A stretch of DNA of 64,000 nt from Kiritimatiellia bacterium (GCA_012103575.1 WLWN01000001.1:1420538-1484537); one strand, 5' to 3'; positions 57,501-63,037 are shown, numbered from the stretch's first letter. Numbers and translations: made by a program. The notes: generated by a model from the letters alone, not told the origin.

Positions 57501-58204
57501 AAATCCTTTTCGGACTTTTTAACCTCCACGGGTACTGCTTCTAGGGAATGCTTCTTTACATTTCCAATACAGGAAGGAATCGTTTCCGGATACGTCTCTT
57601 TCAATTCCTTAACCGGAACCTCTTCCATAGCCTGATCCACAGAAGGCGGAGCTAATCGATGTTTCGATCCAAAAGCCCTTCCATAGCGTTTCTTAGCAAA
57701 CGGGTAAGTCGGTAAACTGATAATATGAGCACGATGGTTCTTCTCATAGAGCCTATTCCAATCAAAAGCTAATCCTTTAACCCACAGGTCTAGCAACTTA
57801 GAGAATTTCTTGCGTTGAATCCACTTCTCTACCGCTTCCTGTAATTCTTCATCGGCCGTAAATACAGCTAATGTGTCTTTGTTCCGTTTTACCTGTCCGC
57901 GAAAAATCCCATCACCTTCATGTTTATTTTCTAAAAACGTTTTTAATTTTTCTATAAGTTCATCCACAGACGTTACAATCATTCCCAACCGTTCCTCCAT
58001 GGCTTCACGACCTACTTGAAGGGTGTAGGCCATGTCTTGAAGACATGGCGTCCAAGGTCGAGGGTCCAACGCCGAAGGATGGACGTAATCAATAAGATGT
58101 TGGGCATACGCTCTGAGACGATCTTCATTTTTCGCTGACAAAACGATCAAAGCGGGGCGGTCAAGAGGTACCTTCGACTTTTCGACCTTCGACCTTGGAC
58201 TCAT
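42554..58204 (-). CDS. Trans-AT PKS gene 1, main part (5216 residues)
   Basis: Domains in order: post-KS1 linker, cMT1 (LEIGAGTGGTT near 413), ACP1 (GVDSI, 653), KS2 (749-1167, TACSSS near 912), DH2 (HVVQGQKVLPG near 1382, HPSLLDSALQ near 1561), KR2 (GGAGGIS near 1892, Tyr in SNYASG near 2037), cMT2 (2335), ACP2 (GLDSI, 2588), KS3 (2699-3125, TACSAS, EAHGTG), KR3 (GGLGPVG near 3559, Tyr in SSDYGYS near 3703), a KS4 stump starting at GGTNAHVV near 3773, DH4 (HVVEGLPIMPG near 4005), ACP4 (GLDSI, 4332), KS5 (4451-4881, ETACCSSL near 4617) and ACP5 (FNSM, 5126). KR2 keeps the LLD-type signature of B-type ketoreductases. No AT, ER or NRPS domain is seen. The start given is the frame start after a shift. 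Biologically it continues KS1. Confidence 0.93.
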   Translation of the reverse strand: MSPRSKVEKSKVPLDRPALIVLSAKNEDRLRAYAQHLIDYVHPSALDPRPWTPCLQDMAYTLQVGREAMEERLGMIVTSVDELIEKLKTFLENKHEGDGIFRGQVKRNKDTLAVFTADEELQEAVEKWIQRKKFSKLLDLWVKGLAFDWNRLYEKNHRAHIISLPTYPFAKKRYGRAFGSKHRLAPPSVDQAMEEVPVKELKETYPETIPSCIGNVKKHSLEAVPVEVKKSEKDLKNGQLEHELLIKLLWASLASLGLFKETHFKFSDFKTKTKPLNLDERWFEESLRILIKEGYIQEDDGNTYRVKGPSVDLQLLWNQWGEAKLVWMQNTSEESQITLVEATVRALPDILSGKKHATDVMFPNSSMDLVEGVYKGNLLADYFNDVLGNALVAYVQERLAQDPSARIRLLEIGAGTGGTTAGILLKLRPFQQHIEVYCYTDLSKAFLMHAEENYAPENSYITTQIFDVEKAICEQNIRANYYDLVIATNVLHATKKIRKTVRNAKALLRNKGLILLNEVSDKALYGHLTFALLEGWWLYEDVETRVPGSPALYPQMWKQVLEEEGFRSVYFPAEKTHEFGQQTGSTKNKHPQPHINEEDLNADDAKRNTENNDVTQQASYDYVKATIIEKLAMLLKMETAEIDVEDSFSSYGVDSILGVKFVETISQTLKVEMQTIILFDYNSVNELTKYILSSFEGTISVPYNEKDRVYVKDKDNPFRNARPKPLSSKSDNLGAGIQSVETNKEDIKREPIAIIGMSGRFAKSKNVAEFWEHLAQGHDLVEKASRWDLSSHIDGENAKGFCNYGSFLDDIDKFDPLFFKISGVEATYMDPQQRFFLEECWKALEDAGYAGENIQEKRCGVYVGCVTGDYSRLFSENLPAQALWNNSDSLVPARIAYCLNLKGPAVALDTACSSSLVAIHLACQALWTRETEVALAGGVFVQFTPDFFIMANRAGMLSPSGRCYTFDDRADGFIPGEGVGVVMLKRLDEAISDGDHIYGVIRGSGINQDGNTNGITAPSAKSQERLEREVYERFKIHPETIQMVEAHGTGTSLGDPIEYEALRRAFRHHTQKESYCALGSVKTNIGHAAPAAGIAGVLKVLLSLQNKAIPPSLNYKDGNPAINLDKSPFYVNTRLRDWTVEDNAVRRATISGFGWSGTNAHIVIEEAPEIERRHSEKPGYLIVTSAKTAEQLRCQVENVLSFFKQAEKIDLGNVSYTLLMGRSHLDHRLACVAHNQKELIEWLQKWLKKGKHPSIYVSEFNAKEHREQVSLKRYGNQCIEECQTTDDHVLYLEHLSTLADLYIQGYRLKFDKLFGEGYSRVSMPTYPFAKERYWGAEKENETNGQTNSAIVSNLHPLLHQNTSDFSEQRFSSIFTGTEFFLADHVVQGQKVLPGVAYLEMARVAVEETIGSSEKDQPGVQLRNIVWAQPIAVNDHAKEIHIGLFLEENGQIQYKVYTTHPSDGKSAIHNPESAINSIVHSQGVALFGSVDQSPKLNLKALQEACNQNVLGVKKCYKVFKTMGVEYGPSHQGIENVYIGEGQVLARLSLPACVVGTEDQFVLHPSLLDSALQASIGLAYANREPGTLNPEPLLPFALKELQIYRPCTSSMWALIRYANESAPESKMQKLDMDLCDDQGNVCVRMKEFSFRVLAGELELGSRQEAVSSEKSIEPAVGLTMISSVWNPISMPEQKSFFPAQTEQVLIVGGTKKQKNAIQEVYLDAQPLEIDAEEDVEQIASRLSALDPIDHIVWIAPDRPLNALTEESLIKDQSQGVYQVFRLVKALLVSDYGAKELGWTVITSQTQAVCKKDVVNPVHAGIHGIMGSLAKEYPNWKIRLLDVETDADWPVQEMFMLPVDAQGDALAYRGNEWFHQALVPVREFSVDQHPYRSQGVYVVIGGAGGISEVWSRYMIENYQAQIIWIGRRKKKKTIQAKLDALAKIGRAPTYIQADVTKLESLQKAYEEIKQTHSQIHGVIHAAIVLLDKSLTNMDEERFHAGFSAKVDVSVRLAQVFQKEALDFVLFFSSIQSFTKSPGQSNYASGCTFKDAFAHQLANEWSCAVKVINWGYWGSVGIVTDPAYQSRMEKAGIGSIEPEDGMDALVNLIQGPLDQFVLIKTLRPGAMGDLLTKEWVSLYPEAISSYIGSLDKQFTKQGIATHQSAAGELHMGVMKDLLPKLLCGSLQCMSVLKEKKFKRSDFRAKTKLLSLYDRWLEESLQVLRRKGYLHDDGSFASFFDLKELWKQWDEAKLPLMEDVSQKAQVVLLEACLRALPDILVGKKLATDVMFSNSSMELVGEVYKGNVVADYYNEVLCHTVLVYLQKRFADDPSTPVKILEIGAGTGGTTAGLLPQLRPFQDQIQEYCYTDLSKAFLIHAEEQYAPGNPYLTTHIFDVSKPLSGQGIQGDHYDLVIATNVLHATRNIRQTLRNAKAALRKHGLLLMNELSMSTLFNHLTFGLLEGWWLYDDEALRIPGCPGLTPETWANVLEEEGFHSTFFPAQKAHKWGQQVIVTESDGLIRQQQALASTRKRKAPQISKVSSESIATVEIPTKGKVPTSLREKSVAYLKKLVASSIKISSHQLDPSKPLEEYGLDSILVVQLTNTLGKVFEDISSTLFFEVQTLDALVDHLIETQKDILIQQVGGGANEVEEQIALSDAPPAFKSISIKSRRFTSLPASKIKPSTLPQLAIKPSASQTFNVQDVAIIGLSGRYPQAKDVNEFWKHLKSGKNCITEIPQDRWDWKRYFNEEKGKQGSYYTRWGGFLEDIDKFDPLFFRLSPREAERMDPQARLFLEEAYASIEDAGYTGATLCESRKVGVFVGVMNSTYASHPGYWSIANRISYLMNFQGPSIAVDTACSASLTAIHLALESLYSGMSECAIAGGVNLILHPVHYVALSEMTMLSSGDQCKTFGDQADGFVDAEGVGAIVLKPLPKAVADQDHIYGIIKGSMLNAGGKTNGYTVPNPNAQCSLIAGALERAGVHPRTLSYIEAHGTGTVLGDPIEISGLTRAFENVSKDTSFEGEGVSDKQYCAIGSIKSNMGHAESAAGIAGLTKVVLQMKYGQLVPSLHSEVLNPNINFEKTPFVVQQKLEDWKCPIFRFNGETKEYPRIAGVSSFGAGGANAHVIIEEHLDESKVQGLRSKGPVDRLALIVLSAKNEDRLRAYAQNLIDYLHPSTLDLRPLTPRLEDVAYTLQVGREAMEERLGLIVGSAEELVENLKGFLEDRDDVEDLYRGQVKRSDDALAVFTADEDLQKAIDAWVCKGKYSKLLDLWVKGMLFDWSKLHGEEKPRRISLPTYPFARERYWIEQTEVGSQKSLKLQSEKQNLSRIDSNSEKQWLFIKEDWLPESIPDDVDWNGRLKEYAGKMIYVLSADEKDQKGLCSLLKQLEESANLSEPFKIQILNPHKMDEHSFKQTPDVVFFLGPKRREDQEDPSAESNVSDVFRLSQYLMKSAWNEPIKIYYIYEGTPSHPHLNSEALSGFLKSAMMENNQHVWRCIGMYDKDIPAARHERLLKEWLFDQMEIKSPVPFFEARYEGSDRLVPQLVETNLEPSLPATFRPDGTYIITGGLGPVGELVCEELAKQRQSTLVILSRGGWDKTKQTTCQKLESLGSKVIYHSVDITDQAALQKVYTKIKKEVGPIHGVIHLARLVEDELIVSKPWESFERVIQAKVQGTRYLDELTADEPLDFFMLFSSMAAFGIRGSSDYGYSATFQNVFARWRNQLRTKGTRSGFTIAQCWGAWTVDTYSPKNRDKNIKSAGLDFIGIESAFPFIEACCAYDLGGTNAHVVMSNHIDKQQCKTLEEDIDAFPIILSAKTKEILMAYVQDIYIHLNVPSHQTRYRSLCSGDKQLLKALSLTLIGRERYLDCRTIFLANSYISLLECCKDFLSGKKNKHIISKDDVFAPEKTNELLESYLEKRIVRDLSVCWVHGMDIPWIRLYHDSTYPKLPLPPVPFIGKIHQLKQKTERTSLAQRSASLPPIEERMVVVQEGELTCVECTIYHGDYFMNQHVVEGLPIMPGVGYLALLTHIAQRVFKRDTFTVKNVAWVMPFDLSHESSTMLFEFTGSGHFRLLQKEQKKLCCKGQLQLDQQLKTVDLSSQIDRLAIEGLRPIIEKEAYWNLAGSSGSKQRHGSDFQRLSEIYRVDQTMLGVLEPNLSSLPLPEIPFYDSSLGVCNGFAIEKASESSPAVPFAMDQFHFLHPIAPEKKVYAMARERTGKLPRYDISIEDGEGTIYALFNGYFCKSFQNLPTTSSSLAAKTKEKPQEPINARNNQPESVSQNEAHASGTPDHPESADIETGDIKELFTAELQKNIADFLKVDVEEVPLDESLEPLGLDSIAVNELTDQMSHRMKMDIPPTTMFEYTNIEDIVEFLVDEFEEEICAYMQLKPSSGSPSQSTHEVAPALPTVTVNVKAGDSHGAASGGSTPYLENRGISPFPSSTPHTLSSNSSDIDTGVAIVGIGGLFPGANNVREFWDKIRAGDDLITELPEPRRTSIYRVYDQEIKHLKGLYAGFIEDADKFDAAFFNLSEEEMMAMDPQQRLFLEATWHAIEDAGYYPLSFSGRKVGVYVGAVGSEYSYFLTDAKSAVSLAYVGTGNALSSIANRTSYFFDLNGPSQAIETACCSSLYAIDQAVKDLQYGVCEAAIAGGVNFICHANAFYMYQSMDYLAKDWRCKAFADGGDGWSKGELFAAIFLKKYDQAVKDKDHIYGVIKSSGTNHGGKSYFYVQPNSPKHVELITEVYKRAEVDPRQVVHVEAHGTGTEMGDALEFNVIAKALKQLAKEQGITLPTNYCGLGSIKSNIGHTEAGSGIAGLIKSVMLLYDKTIPPTLHIEKVNKNIRLEKSPLFLVNKQHPFPILENQEKNQVRYASVHSFNFSGSTAHALLEEHIPRDEEDTPLKISHYPICLSAKSPKSLYAYCEVFIHFLESNSKLANQLERIVYTTNSSKSFLEYRLSIKISSFDDLIERLKAILKDFDTDSIHGIADVKYGRTKKRSSSKIQYPPLEDQTIDSLVELWITQEEFDWSVVLKPFSIQKISLPLYSFEHDISYFPQVNASVIKKEISADEEGPTVEVDLQNSQSAEEEKVEKNDPKIPVDSSSIKDEMQNMIAAILSVSPTEIDVNNSVSEYSFNSMTIAALSDSVNERFSVDTKPPDFFEFSTINEIIHCIEEMTQEKDRQANDFGRSAIQADPQQQSFSEALYGKFLNNEINASELLNELE
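46850..46900 (-). other. Deletion scar: KR3 fused to the C-terminal tip of KS4
   Basis: After the KR3 region ending FPFIEACC, the next residues are AYDLGGTNAHVVMSNH, the last conserved strand of a KS. The usual end of KR3, an ACP and about 400 residues of KS4 are missing. The reading frame is preserved across the junction. Confidence 0.85.
48787..48814. repeat. 7-bp tandem repeat after KS3, four units, in frame
   Basis: The units are CCTTCGA, CCTTAGA, CCTTGGA and CCTTGGA. The 28-base length keeps the linker in frame. Confidence 0.85.
53440..53470. repeat. GGGTTCA microrepeat inside DH2
   Basis: GGGTTCAGGGTTTAGGGTTC and the following GGTT units encode EPGTLNPEPLLPF. A second copy with GGTTCAGGGTTCAGGGTTC lies in DH6 at 39779-39804. 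DH7 lacks it and has THKKEYLPF at that position. Confidence 0.75.
53780..53815. repeat. GCGGATTG microrepeat inside DH2
   Basis: Units GATTGCGGATTCTGGATTGT and a further GGATTGCGGATTT encode SAIHNPESAINS. The same units lie between genes at 12.3-14.4 kb. Confidence 0.78.
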
Positions 58205-59585
58205 CGAGGTATTCTTCGATGACTAGGTGTGCATTGGTACCGCTAAAACCGAGCGAACTAACAGCTGCCAAACGAGATGCTTTAGAATTCACCGGCCAAT
58301 CGCGTAAGGATTGGTTTACAAAAAACGGGCTGTTCTCAAAATCAATATGCTGATTCGGTGTATCAAAATTGATCGATGGAGCCATTTGCTTATTTTTAAG
58401 GCTTAGCAAAATCTTGATCAAACTTAACACTCCTGCTGCGGCTGCAGTGTGTCCTATATTCGCTTTTAAAGATCCAATCGCACAAAACTTTTTCTTTTTT
58501 GTGAATTTTCGGAAGCTGTCGTTCAATGCATGGATCTCTATTGGATCTCCTAATTTTGTAGCCGTGCCATGCGCTTCTATATATTGAATATCTTCCACGC
58601 ATATTTTACTTTTTTTATACACAGATTCTTCTAATTGCCGCTGCGACAAAAAACTCGGTACCGTAATCCCAGAGGTCTGACCATCTTGATTGGTTCCACT
58701 TCCACGTATGACTCCATACATGCGATCATTATCCCGTTCCGCTTCTTCTAATCTTTTTAAAATCACAATCCCTACACCATCTCCCACTACAATCCCATCG
58801 GCCGCATTGTCAAACGGACGGCAGCTTCCCGTTGGTGACAGCATCCCTGCATTGTTCATGGCAACAAAACCTCCAGGATTCGTATACACCGTAACTCCCC
58901 CTGCAATAGCCATATCAATTTTTCGGTTCTGCAAACTTTGACAAGCCAAATCAATCGCGACCAAAGAAGAAGAGCATGCTGTATTAATGGCCAACGCAGG
59001 TCCTTTCAAATCAAGGTAGTATGCAATACGAGCAGATAAGATACTGGTGTCATTACCCAACATGGAAAAATGGGATACGTCTTCTCCTCCGGAAGCCCCT
59101 CCCATGGCCCCGATGAATGTCCCTACTGATTGTTCCTTTAACCGAAACCGAAAACATCCCGCATCTTCTAGTGCTTTATAAGATTCTTCCAAAAGAATGC
59201 ATTGTGCTGAATCCATGCACTCAGCTTCATGAGGAGAAATATTAAAAAATAAAGAATCGAAGTATTCGAGTTCTTCCATCGCTCCATAATGAATAGGAAC
59301 CCTCGGTGAAGAATTCTTTTCGAAAAAGTTAAGCCAGTCTTTCCTTTCAACCTCTCGGATTCCATCGCGACCCTGGCTTACTAGTTCCCAAAGCTCATCC
59401 TGTCCATGGGCCCCAGCGCAGCGACAAGATAATCCAATAACAGCAATCGCATCATCGCTCGTCTTACGATCGTATGATTGAATATGAGCAGCGCCCTTAC
59501 GCCCATTCGTCGAATGACGATTCTTCGCTGTCTGCTTTAAATCAGCCTCTGTGGCGCGAGTTATCAAAGACGGATCAGTCGTCAA
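58161..59585 (-). CDS. Trans-AT PKS gene 1, N-terminal segment: KS1
   Basis: This 474-residue segment holds a short polar leader and a complete ketosynthase: IAVIGLSCRCAG, the active Cys in NTACSSSLVAI, EAHGTATKLGDP, KANIGHTAAAAG and SGTNAHLVIEE. The first start is TTG at 59585. The frame is open for about 20 more codons upstream to a TGA, without ATG. At the 3' end it stops just after the heptamer repeat (ESKVEGRKVEG), which carries one extra T. The same protein continues in the 58204 frame. KS1 has no loading module in front of it here, so the chain start must be encoded elsewhere or was lost. Confidence 0.9.
   Translation of the reverse strand: MTTDPSLITRATEADLKQTAKNRHSTNGRKGAAHIQSYDRKTSDDAIAVIGLSCRCAGAHGQDELWELVSQGRDGIREVERKDWLNFFEKNSSPRVPIHYGAMEELEYFDSLFFNISPHEAECMDSAQCILLEESYKALEDAGCFRFRLKEQSVGTFIGAMGGASGGEDVSHFSMLGNDTSILSARIAYYLDLKGPALAINTACSSSLVAIDLACQSLQNRKIDMAIAGGVTVYTNPGGFVAMNNAGMLSPTGSCRPFDNAADGIVVGDGVGIVILKRLEEAERDNDRMYGVIRGSGTNQDGQTSGITVPSFLSQRQLEESVYKKSKICVEDIQYIEAHGTATKLGDPIEIHALNDSFRKFTKKKKFCAIGSLKANIGHTAAAAGVLSLIKILLSLKNKQMAPSINFDTPNQHIDFENSPFFVNQSLRDWPVNSKASRLAAVSSLGFSGTNAHLVIEEYLDESKVEGRKVEGTS
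58171..58199. repeat. 7-bp tandem repeat after KS1, 29 bases, out of frame
   Basis: The units are CCTTCGA, CTTTTCGA, CCTTCGA and CCTTGGA. The second unit has one extra T, giving 29 instead of 28 bases and separating KS1 from its linker. Confidence 0.85.
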
Positions 59586-59649
59586 ACTTTTTTGCTCCGT
59601 CTTAAACGTGTCGTCAGAAAGGTTTTTTTGCGTTACTTCAAAAAAACAA

Positions 59650-60013
59650 AGATGGATTCACCAACCATCATTTAGCAAGAGAATTACATGCCAACTCAGG
59701 CTATTTAGCAATTGCTTTGCGGATCTTTGAATCTCTTGGTTGGTTAGAGCATCATGAAAATGATCTCTACACGTTAACCGAAGACGCGTATCTAATAGAA
59801 CACATTCCCAATGACATTGAATCCCTCTATTCACTTGAAATAGATTCCCTATCTTTCAAGCAAGAGCCTCTTCATCCTTGGCATGTATTACTTGGGAGAT
59901 CCCTGAAAGGTTGGGATGGTGCAGAAACATGGATGTGTCACTTCTTGGATGGTTGTTTGGCCATTCCTCTTCTGTCGGTGCTAGAGCATTTAACGATTGA
60001 GATGCCTCGCTAG
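59650..60013 (+). pseudogene. Remnant resembling a methyltransferase-type winged-helix region
   Basis: The plus-strand frame reads FTNHHLARELHANSGYLAIALRIFESLGWLEHHENDLYTLTEDAYL, a winged-helix-like pattern. I believe it resembles the N-terminal region of some PKS-associated methyltransferases. It runs head-to-head with KS1, has no start codon in place and stops 19 bases before the IS630 transposase start. It may be the stub of a second biosynthetic gene. The family assignment is weak. Confidence 0.35.
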
Positions 60014-60031
60014 AAGATCTATACTCCATGA

Positions 60032-60971
60032 CATGAGTATAGCAACAGCAGAAATCCGGCGGCGTGCGATAGATGCCTACAAAATGGGCAAAGGTTCCCA
60101 GGCCGATATCGCATCTTCTTATCGTGTAGATCTTAGAACGTTTCAGCGTGGGCTCTCTCGTTTCAACGAAACCGGACAGACCGCTCCCCGACCGCGTGGG
60201 CATCGTCAGGCCCTCTACAGCGGAAAGCAGCTCAAGGCGTTGGCTCAACTGGGGGGCAAACATCCCGATGCAACGCTTGAAGAACTCAAGAACATGAGCG
60301 GCGTGAAGGGATCGATCATGGCCGTACAGCGGGCGTTGAATCGGTTGGGCTGCCGGTATAAAAGAAACGCTTCACGCCAGCGAGCAAGACCGGGCGGATG
60401 TAAATCTCTTGAGAAAGCAGTGGATCCAAGAGGTGGCCAAACTTGATCCAAGTCGCCTTGTCTTTATTGATGAATCCGGGGCGAAAACGAATATGACTCG
60501 TCTGCGGGGCCGGGCGTTGGGCGGGAACAGGCTTTTTGCCAAAACGCCTTATGGACATTGGTGTACCACTACCTTGATTTCTTCGGTCCGCCTGGACGGA
60601 ACAACAGCGGCCATGGAGGGGGAGGGGGCGACAGACACGGCTGTTTTTGAAGAATATATTCGCCGGGTTTTTCTCCCGACTCTTTCACCTGAAGATATCG
60701 TCATCATGGACAATCTTCGCGTCCATCACAATCCCAAGGTCATTGAACTCATTGAGTCATGTGGGCCCATGTAAGATTCCTTCCACCCTACAGCCCCGAT
60801 TCCAACCCCATTGAAGAAATGTGGGGCAAGATAAAGAATCGGTTGGGCAGCCTTGCAGCCCGCAGTCAGCAGGAACTATCTGAAGCGATCACACAAGCGT
60901 TCGAAGAGATTTCTCCCGACGACGTAATCGGCTGGTTTTCTCCGTGCTACATCGCGACACCTCAATCGTAA
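60032..60971 (+). pseudogene. IS630-family transposase, three frames
   Basis: Frame 1 (60032-60446) has the N-terminal helix-turn-helix MGKGSQADIASSYRVDLRTFQRGL. Frame 2 (60409-60774) has LVFIDESGAKTNMTRLRGRALGG with the first Asp and IVIMDNLRVHHNPKV with the second. Frame 3 (60759-60971) has HVRFLPPYSPDSNPIEEMWGKIK with the catalytic Glu. The first shift could be the programmed frameshift known in this family. The second, near 60765, looks like a base loss. It is inserted into the cytochrome P450 gene stub on one side and the winged-helix stub on the other. Confidence 0.88.
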
Positions 60972-61019
60972 AGCGCTCTAGCCAAGATGCGCCCCTCTTC
61001 TCCATCAAGATGCGACCAG

Positions 61020-61151
61020 CTAAAGCCTTGTGAAGAAAGGTGTGGCGTCTTTACGAATAATTCTTTCTTGGTCTATCCATAGGGCCACATCCGAACCTGA
61101 GATCACTACCGTAGGCGCACCTAACGACTTGGTTCGAAAAACAGGACCATG
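61020..61151 (-). pseudogene. Cytochrome P450 N-terminal stub
   Basis: The minus strand reads HGPVFRTKSLGAPTVVISG and then SDVALWIDQERIIRKDATPFF, which fits the beta-1 region of a P450 (yGPvfr...vvisg). No start codon precedes it, and it ends at the IS630 side. The heme-binding part is absent from the window. It suggests that an oxidative tailoring gene of the cluster was destroyed by the insertion or by a later deletion. Confidence 0.55.
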
Positions 61152-61198
61152 CTATCTATACCTGCTGTCAACAAACTCAAATCCGTTTTTCAGGAACG

Positions 61199-63037
61199 CT
61201 AGCTAATGTCTCTCCGAAAATAGGAAGCCCAGGACGTCCGGGAGGCAGGGATAACGGTGTTTTCTTGTTTGCAGTCATAAGGCCTTTTGACCGGACTCTT
61301 TTCGTGAAGCACCCGAATCATGCCCTTATCCCCATTGACTTCTATAAGCTGTCCATCGCAAAGCCGCTCCATGGCTTTTTCCACGCCGCTCACCGTGGGT
61401 ATCCCATGCTCGCGAGCGACTACTGCACCATGGCTGAGCATTCCTCCTCTACCCGTAACCAACGCCGCTAGCCGCGGAAATAAAGGAACCCAATAGGACG
61501 TGATCATATCGGTCACTAAAACATCACCCGGCTTTAATTGATCCGCTTCCTCTAAGGTATGCAGAACTTTTACCGGCCCGATGGCAGTCCCTGATGAGAC
61601 GCCATGGCCTTTCAATACATTCGACCCTACAACTTCTTTCTCTGTATCCTCAGGCAAAGGCTCTGAGTGGCCACCCATTTTTGCAAAGGCTTCGGTTAGG
61701 GCATTGTCGTATGCTTTCATCTCTTTCTCCGATAGCAATGTCCCCAGAAACGGTGGTGGTCTTCGCCCTTTATATTCATGTTCGATGGCTCTGCGCGTTT
61801 TTATGACTTCCTGTAAAGTAGACCCGGTGGATGTACCCGATGCTTCTTTCAATTCGGCCAAGGTCAAATAGAAAATATCCTCTACTTGATCCAAGTGTCC
61901 TTTCCCCACAAATCGACGGCCGATCTCCAAACACACATGGCGGACTCGAAAAGTCGTTTGAATATCTATCCAATAATTGTGATCTTCGCTAAGCACCTGA
62001 CTGGTTTGAGCGCTCCTCAGGATTTCTTCGAATTTTTGCGCCACCAGGGGCGGGTGCACCAACAAGTTCGCTCGCACCTCCGCTAATCGTTTCCCGCGTT
62101 GAGCCGCTAAGGTTTCAATAGTTGCTGCTTTTGTCTCTTTTGAAGAAAGACTCGCCCGCAGGGACTGAATCACAGGACGAGGGTTCTCCAACCAAGAGGG
62201 TCGGCTAAGGGTTTGACTATCGCTCCGTTGTCCATATTTCTTCAAGTAGTCCTGCAATTTTGACCGAAATGTTTGCCCTTCGGGAAAAGCATCTAACTGC
62301 TTAAAAACTTCTTCGGGATCATCCCTCATCAGGGCTTGGCTTATTGCTCTATTAGAACGGGCTTCTTGACCCAACATCCATATATGTTGGTTGCCTTCAA
62401 CGGTCTTATTTTTAAAACCCAATAAGAGTTGATGGGCCTTTAACAAGGACGCTTCTGGCCAAAGGTCTTTATGTATTTCCTCGAAAAGCTGCAGCGACAA
62501 GATCACAGGGGTTAAGAGGAGAAAATGAAGTTCCCACACACGATGTAAACGACATTCGGTTTCTTGCAGATGGCTGTGTAGATCATCGATTGAAGCTCCT
62601 TGTAGATCATACCCGTCCCAGTATTCCAGATGTTCTTTAACTTCCGGTAACCAGCTCGTCAACCACCGAGCATCTAAGTCCTTCATAGCCTCTTCTACAT
62701 GATGTACCGACTCCTCTCGTTGAGCTCTCACTTCGGGAGAATCAGGGGGGTATTGTGTGGAAAAATACACGTAGCTGTTGATATGCTTGTACTTCCAGAA
62801 ATCAGGCAACTCGTAAAATGCGAAAGATTGTTTACCCCCTATTTCAGTCGCTTTCACCAAAAACGTGAAATCCAGCGGCGTTATTGGGTCGGGGAAATTG
62901 CTATCCATTCGAGTCCAATATGATTTATCCTCGGCGGGATCGTCCCATTGTACGGGAAAATCCGCTGGCGGCTCGATCGACCGATGGGGTGATTCAGAGG
63001 GTTCCTCTGGTGGGTCTATGGGGTTACTCATACTCAT
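61199..63037 (-). CDS. PEP-utilising enzyme mobile-domain protein (swivelling His domain)
   Basis: This 612-residue protein ends in a phosphohistidine swivelling domain: LKGHGVSSGTAIGPVKVL, PGDVLVTDMITSYWVPLF and the catalytic-loop GRGGMLSHGAVVAREHGIPTVSG with the conserved His, as in PEP synthase and rifampicin phosphotransferase. The first 430 residues are helical and have no ATP-grasp motif. They correspond to the helical domain found in such two-part proteins. Phosphotransfer would therefore need a partner kinase. It starts ATGA-overlapped with the SnoaL-like gene, so the two are translationally coupled. A role in tailoring or resistance, such as phosphorylation of the product, is inference from the context. 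Confidence 0.72.
   Translation of the reverse strand: MSMSNPIDPPEEPSESPHRSIEPPADFPVQWDDPAEDKSYWTRMDSNFPDPITPLDFTFLVKATEIGGKQSFAFYELPDFWKYKHINSYVYFSTQYPPDSPEVRAQREESVHHVEEAMKDLDARWLTSWLPEVKEHLEYWDGYDLQGASIDDLHSHLQETECRLHRVWELHFLLLTPVILSLQLFEEIHKDLWPEASLLKAHQLLLGFKNKTVEGNQHIWMLGQEARSNRAISQALMRDDPEEVFKQLDAFPEGQTFRSKLQDYLKKYGQRSDSQTLSRPSWLENPRPVIQSLRASLSSKETKAATIETLAAQRGKRLAEVRANLLVHPPLVAQKFEEILRSAQTSQVLSEDHNYWIDIQTTFRVRHVCLEIGRRFVGKGHLDQVEDIFYLTLAELKEASGTSTGSTLQEVIKTRRAIEHEYKGRRPPPFLGTLLSEKEMKAYDNALTEAFAKMGGHSEPLPEDTEKEVVGSNVLKGHGVSSGTAIGPVKVLHTLEEADQLKPGDVLVTDMITSYWVPLFPRLAALVTGRGGMLSHGAVVAREHGIPTVSGVEKAMERLCDGQLIEVNGDKGMIRVLHEKSPVKRPYDCKQENTVIPASRTSWASYFRRDIS

Noticed and set aside
42554..58204. 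NRPS module or thiazole-forming domain that would link the cluster to a known sponge metabolite
   Set aside because: No condensation, adenylation or cyclisation motifs were found, so no product was named.
28006..59585. Acyltransferase domain within the PKS
   Set aside because: No GHSxG-type AT motif lies between KS and the next domain. The post-KS region is the short linker ending in YPF-RYW, typical of trans-AT systems.
60032..60971. Intact IS630 with programmed frameshift only
   Set aside because: The first shift could be programmed, but a second one near 60765 breaks the DDE domain before its last Glu.
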